Source of the DNA: Microbacterium marinum
GTDB lineage: Bacteria > Actinomycetota > Actinomycetes > Actinomycetales > Microbacteriaceae
NCBI RefSeq assembly: GCF_014204835.1
Contig: NZ_JACHMD010000001.1
Span: 1,612,001-1,676,000 of the forward strand
Direction: 5' to 3'
DNA length: 64,000 bases
Translations under genes and position numbers: made by a program
Notes under the pieces: generated by a model
Database searches by the model: none
Told to the model about the DNA's origin: nothing
What the model saw: the letters and a program-made list of their open reading frames with translations, nothing else
Part shown: positions 63,360-64,000 of the stretch, in pieces
Layout: each line of letters opens with the position of its first letter
Position numbering within the stretch: the stretch's first letter is position 1

Positions 63360-64000
63360 GTGACCTCGACACCGACTGCGGGCCCGGCCACGCCCTCGCC
63401 TCCGAATCCTGTCCGTCGCGCGATCGCCATCACCATCGGCGTCCTCATCGTGCTCGTCATGGCGTTCTTCGCATTCGCGAGCCTGTACGCGGATTGGCAG
63501 TGGTATCGCCAGTTGGGCTTCGACGGGGTCCTGACCACGCAGTGGTTCGCCCGCGTCGTGATGTTCGCGGTCGGCTTCGTCGCGATGGCCCTGCCGGTGT
63601 TCGCCGCCATCCAGCTCGCGTATCGCTTGCGTCCCGTCTACGCGCGACTGAGCTCGCAGCTCGATCACTACCAGGAGGTCGTCGAGCCCCTCCGTCGCCT
63701 GGCGATGTGGGGCATCCCGGTCTTCTTCGGATTCTTCGCCGGCTTCGCCGCATCTGCGCAGTGGGAGACGGTCTGGCTCTGGGCCAACAGCGTGCCCACG
63801 GGCGAGGCCGACCCCCAGTTCGGGATGGACACCGGCTTCTACCTGTTCCAGATGCCGTTCTACAGCGCGGCTCTCGGGTTCGCCTCCGCGGTGCTGCTGA
63901 TCAGCCTGCTCGTCACCGCCATCGTGGCCTACCTCTACGGATCCGTGCGCGTCGGTCAGCGGGAGCTCCGCATCTCCAAGGCCGCGCGCATCCAGCTCGC
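63360..64000 (+). CDS. UPF0182 family large membrane protein, N-terminal part (cut by window edge)
   Basis: About 213 codons are visible and the frame continues past the window end; full-length family members are usually 900-1000 aa. The N-terminus has a Pro-rich cytoplasmic start, then TM helices (RRAIAITIGVLIVLVMAFFA; ARVVMFAVGFVAMALPVFAA; GIPVFFGFFAGFAASAQWET), with the family phrases YADWQWYRQLGF, FGMDTGFYLFQMPFY and LRISKAARIQL. This matches UPF0182 (Rv3193c type), a multi-pass actinobacterial and cyanobacterial family of unknown function. GTG start, leaderless-type promoter. Confidence 0.9.
   Translation, partial: MTSTPTAGPATPSPPNPVRRAIAITIGVLIVLVMAFFAFASLYADWQWYRQLGFDGVLTTQWFARVVMFAVGFVAMALPVFAAIQLAYRLRPVYARLSSQLDHYQEVVEPLRRLAMWGIPVFFGFFAGFAASAQWETVWLWANSVPTGEADPQFGMDTGFYLFQMPFYSAALGFASAVLLISLLVTAIVAYLYGSVRVGQRELRISKAARIQL

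Overview
The window looks like chromosomal DNA of a high-G+C actinobacterium, most likely family Microbacteriaceae and probably close to Microbacterium (inference). The grounds are very high G+C, many GTG starts, widespread 4-nt ATGA/GTGA stop-start overlaps, leaderless-type promoters, and families typical of Actinobacteria: NrtR-nadABC-nadS, MarP-type protease, AdnAB helicase-nucleases, DUF3107, DUF3117, zinc metalloprotease DUF2342 and UPF0182. Nearly everything is core genome. I see no prophage, transposase, CRISPR array, rRNA or convincing tRNA.

Layout. 0-5.7 kb (minus strand): a truncated glycosyltransferase, then the de novo NAD operon nrtR-nadA-nadB-nadC-nadS. 5.8-13 kb (plus): a MarP-like membrane serine protease, then a tandem glycine riboswitch and a small Ser-rich leader ORF ahead of sdaA-gcvT-gcvH-gcvP. 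13.1-15.1 kb (minus): an AbiEi-DUF559 type gene bracketed by two copies of a 73-bp palindrome, and a CPBP protease. 15.2-17.9 kb: a translationally coupled flavin oxidoreductase and GH13 enzyme. 18.1-25.3 kb: an oligopeptide-type ABC importer (lipoprotein, two permeases, fused double ATPase) interrupted by a PH-domain gene on the other strand. 25.4-34.2 kb: typA, azlCD, a small membrane protein, fdxA, dapC, gltA, a SHOCT protein and divergent dapD/dapE, so three of the succinylase-branch lysine/DAP genes cluster here. 34.2-40.6 kb: a PIG-V-like mannosyltransferase, DUF3117, an O-methyltransferase, tatB, mrp, a DUF1003 protein, an MgtE-N/CBS protein and a stress-type membrane protein, resembling M. 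tuberculosis Rv1211-Rv1234 gene content but without sigE-rseA-htrA. 40.6-46.4 kb: an alpha/beta hydrolase, gamma-glutamyltransferase plus aminopeptidase P, an EEP-fold phosphodiesterase and a PHP phosphoesterase. 46.5-64 kb: a RhlE-type DEAD-box helicase, a ferritin-like protein, DUF3107, adnA-adnB, a phosphotransferase-like protein, nudC, a short uvrD2, a cyclodehydratase-like zinc protein, DUF2342, a PDZ-S16 protease and UPF0182 (cut by the window end). This last block resembles the Rv3211-Rv3193c neighbourhood of mycobacteria (recalled, not searched).

Regulation visible in the DNA includes a tandem glycine riboswitch, a candidate NrtR operator, tandem hairpins inside the peptide ABC operon, and at least thirteen genes whose start codon lies exactly 6-7 nt after a TANNNT -10 box (leaderless mRNAs). 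The heptamer GGATGCC/GGCATCC is strikingly frequent on both strands and in several reading frames. The observations least explained by ordinary annotation are the coupled Ser-rich leader ORF before sdaA, the paired 73-bp palindromes around the AbiEi-DUF559 gene, and the GGATGCC word bias.
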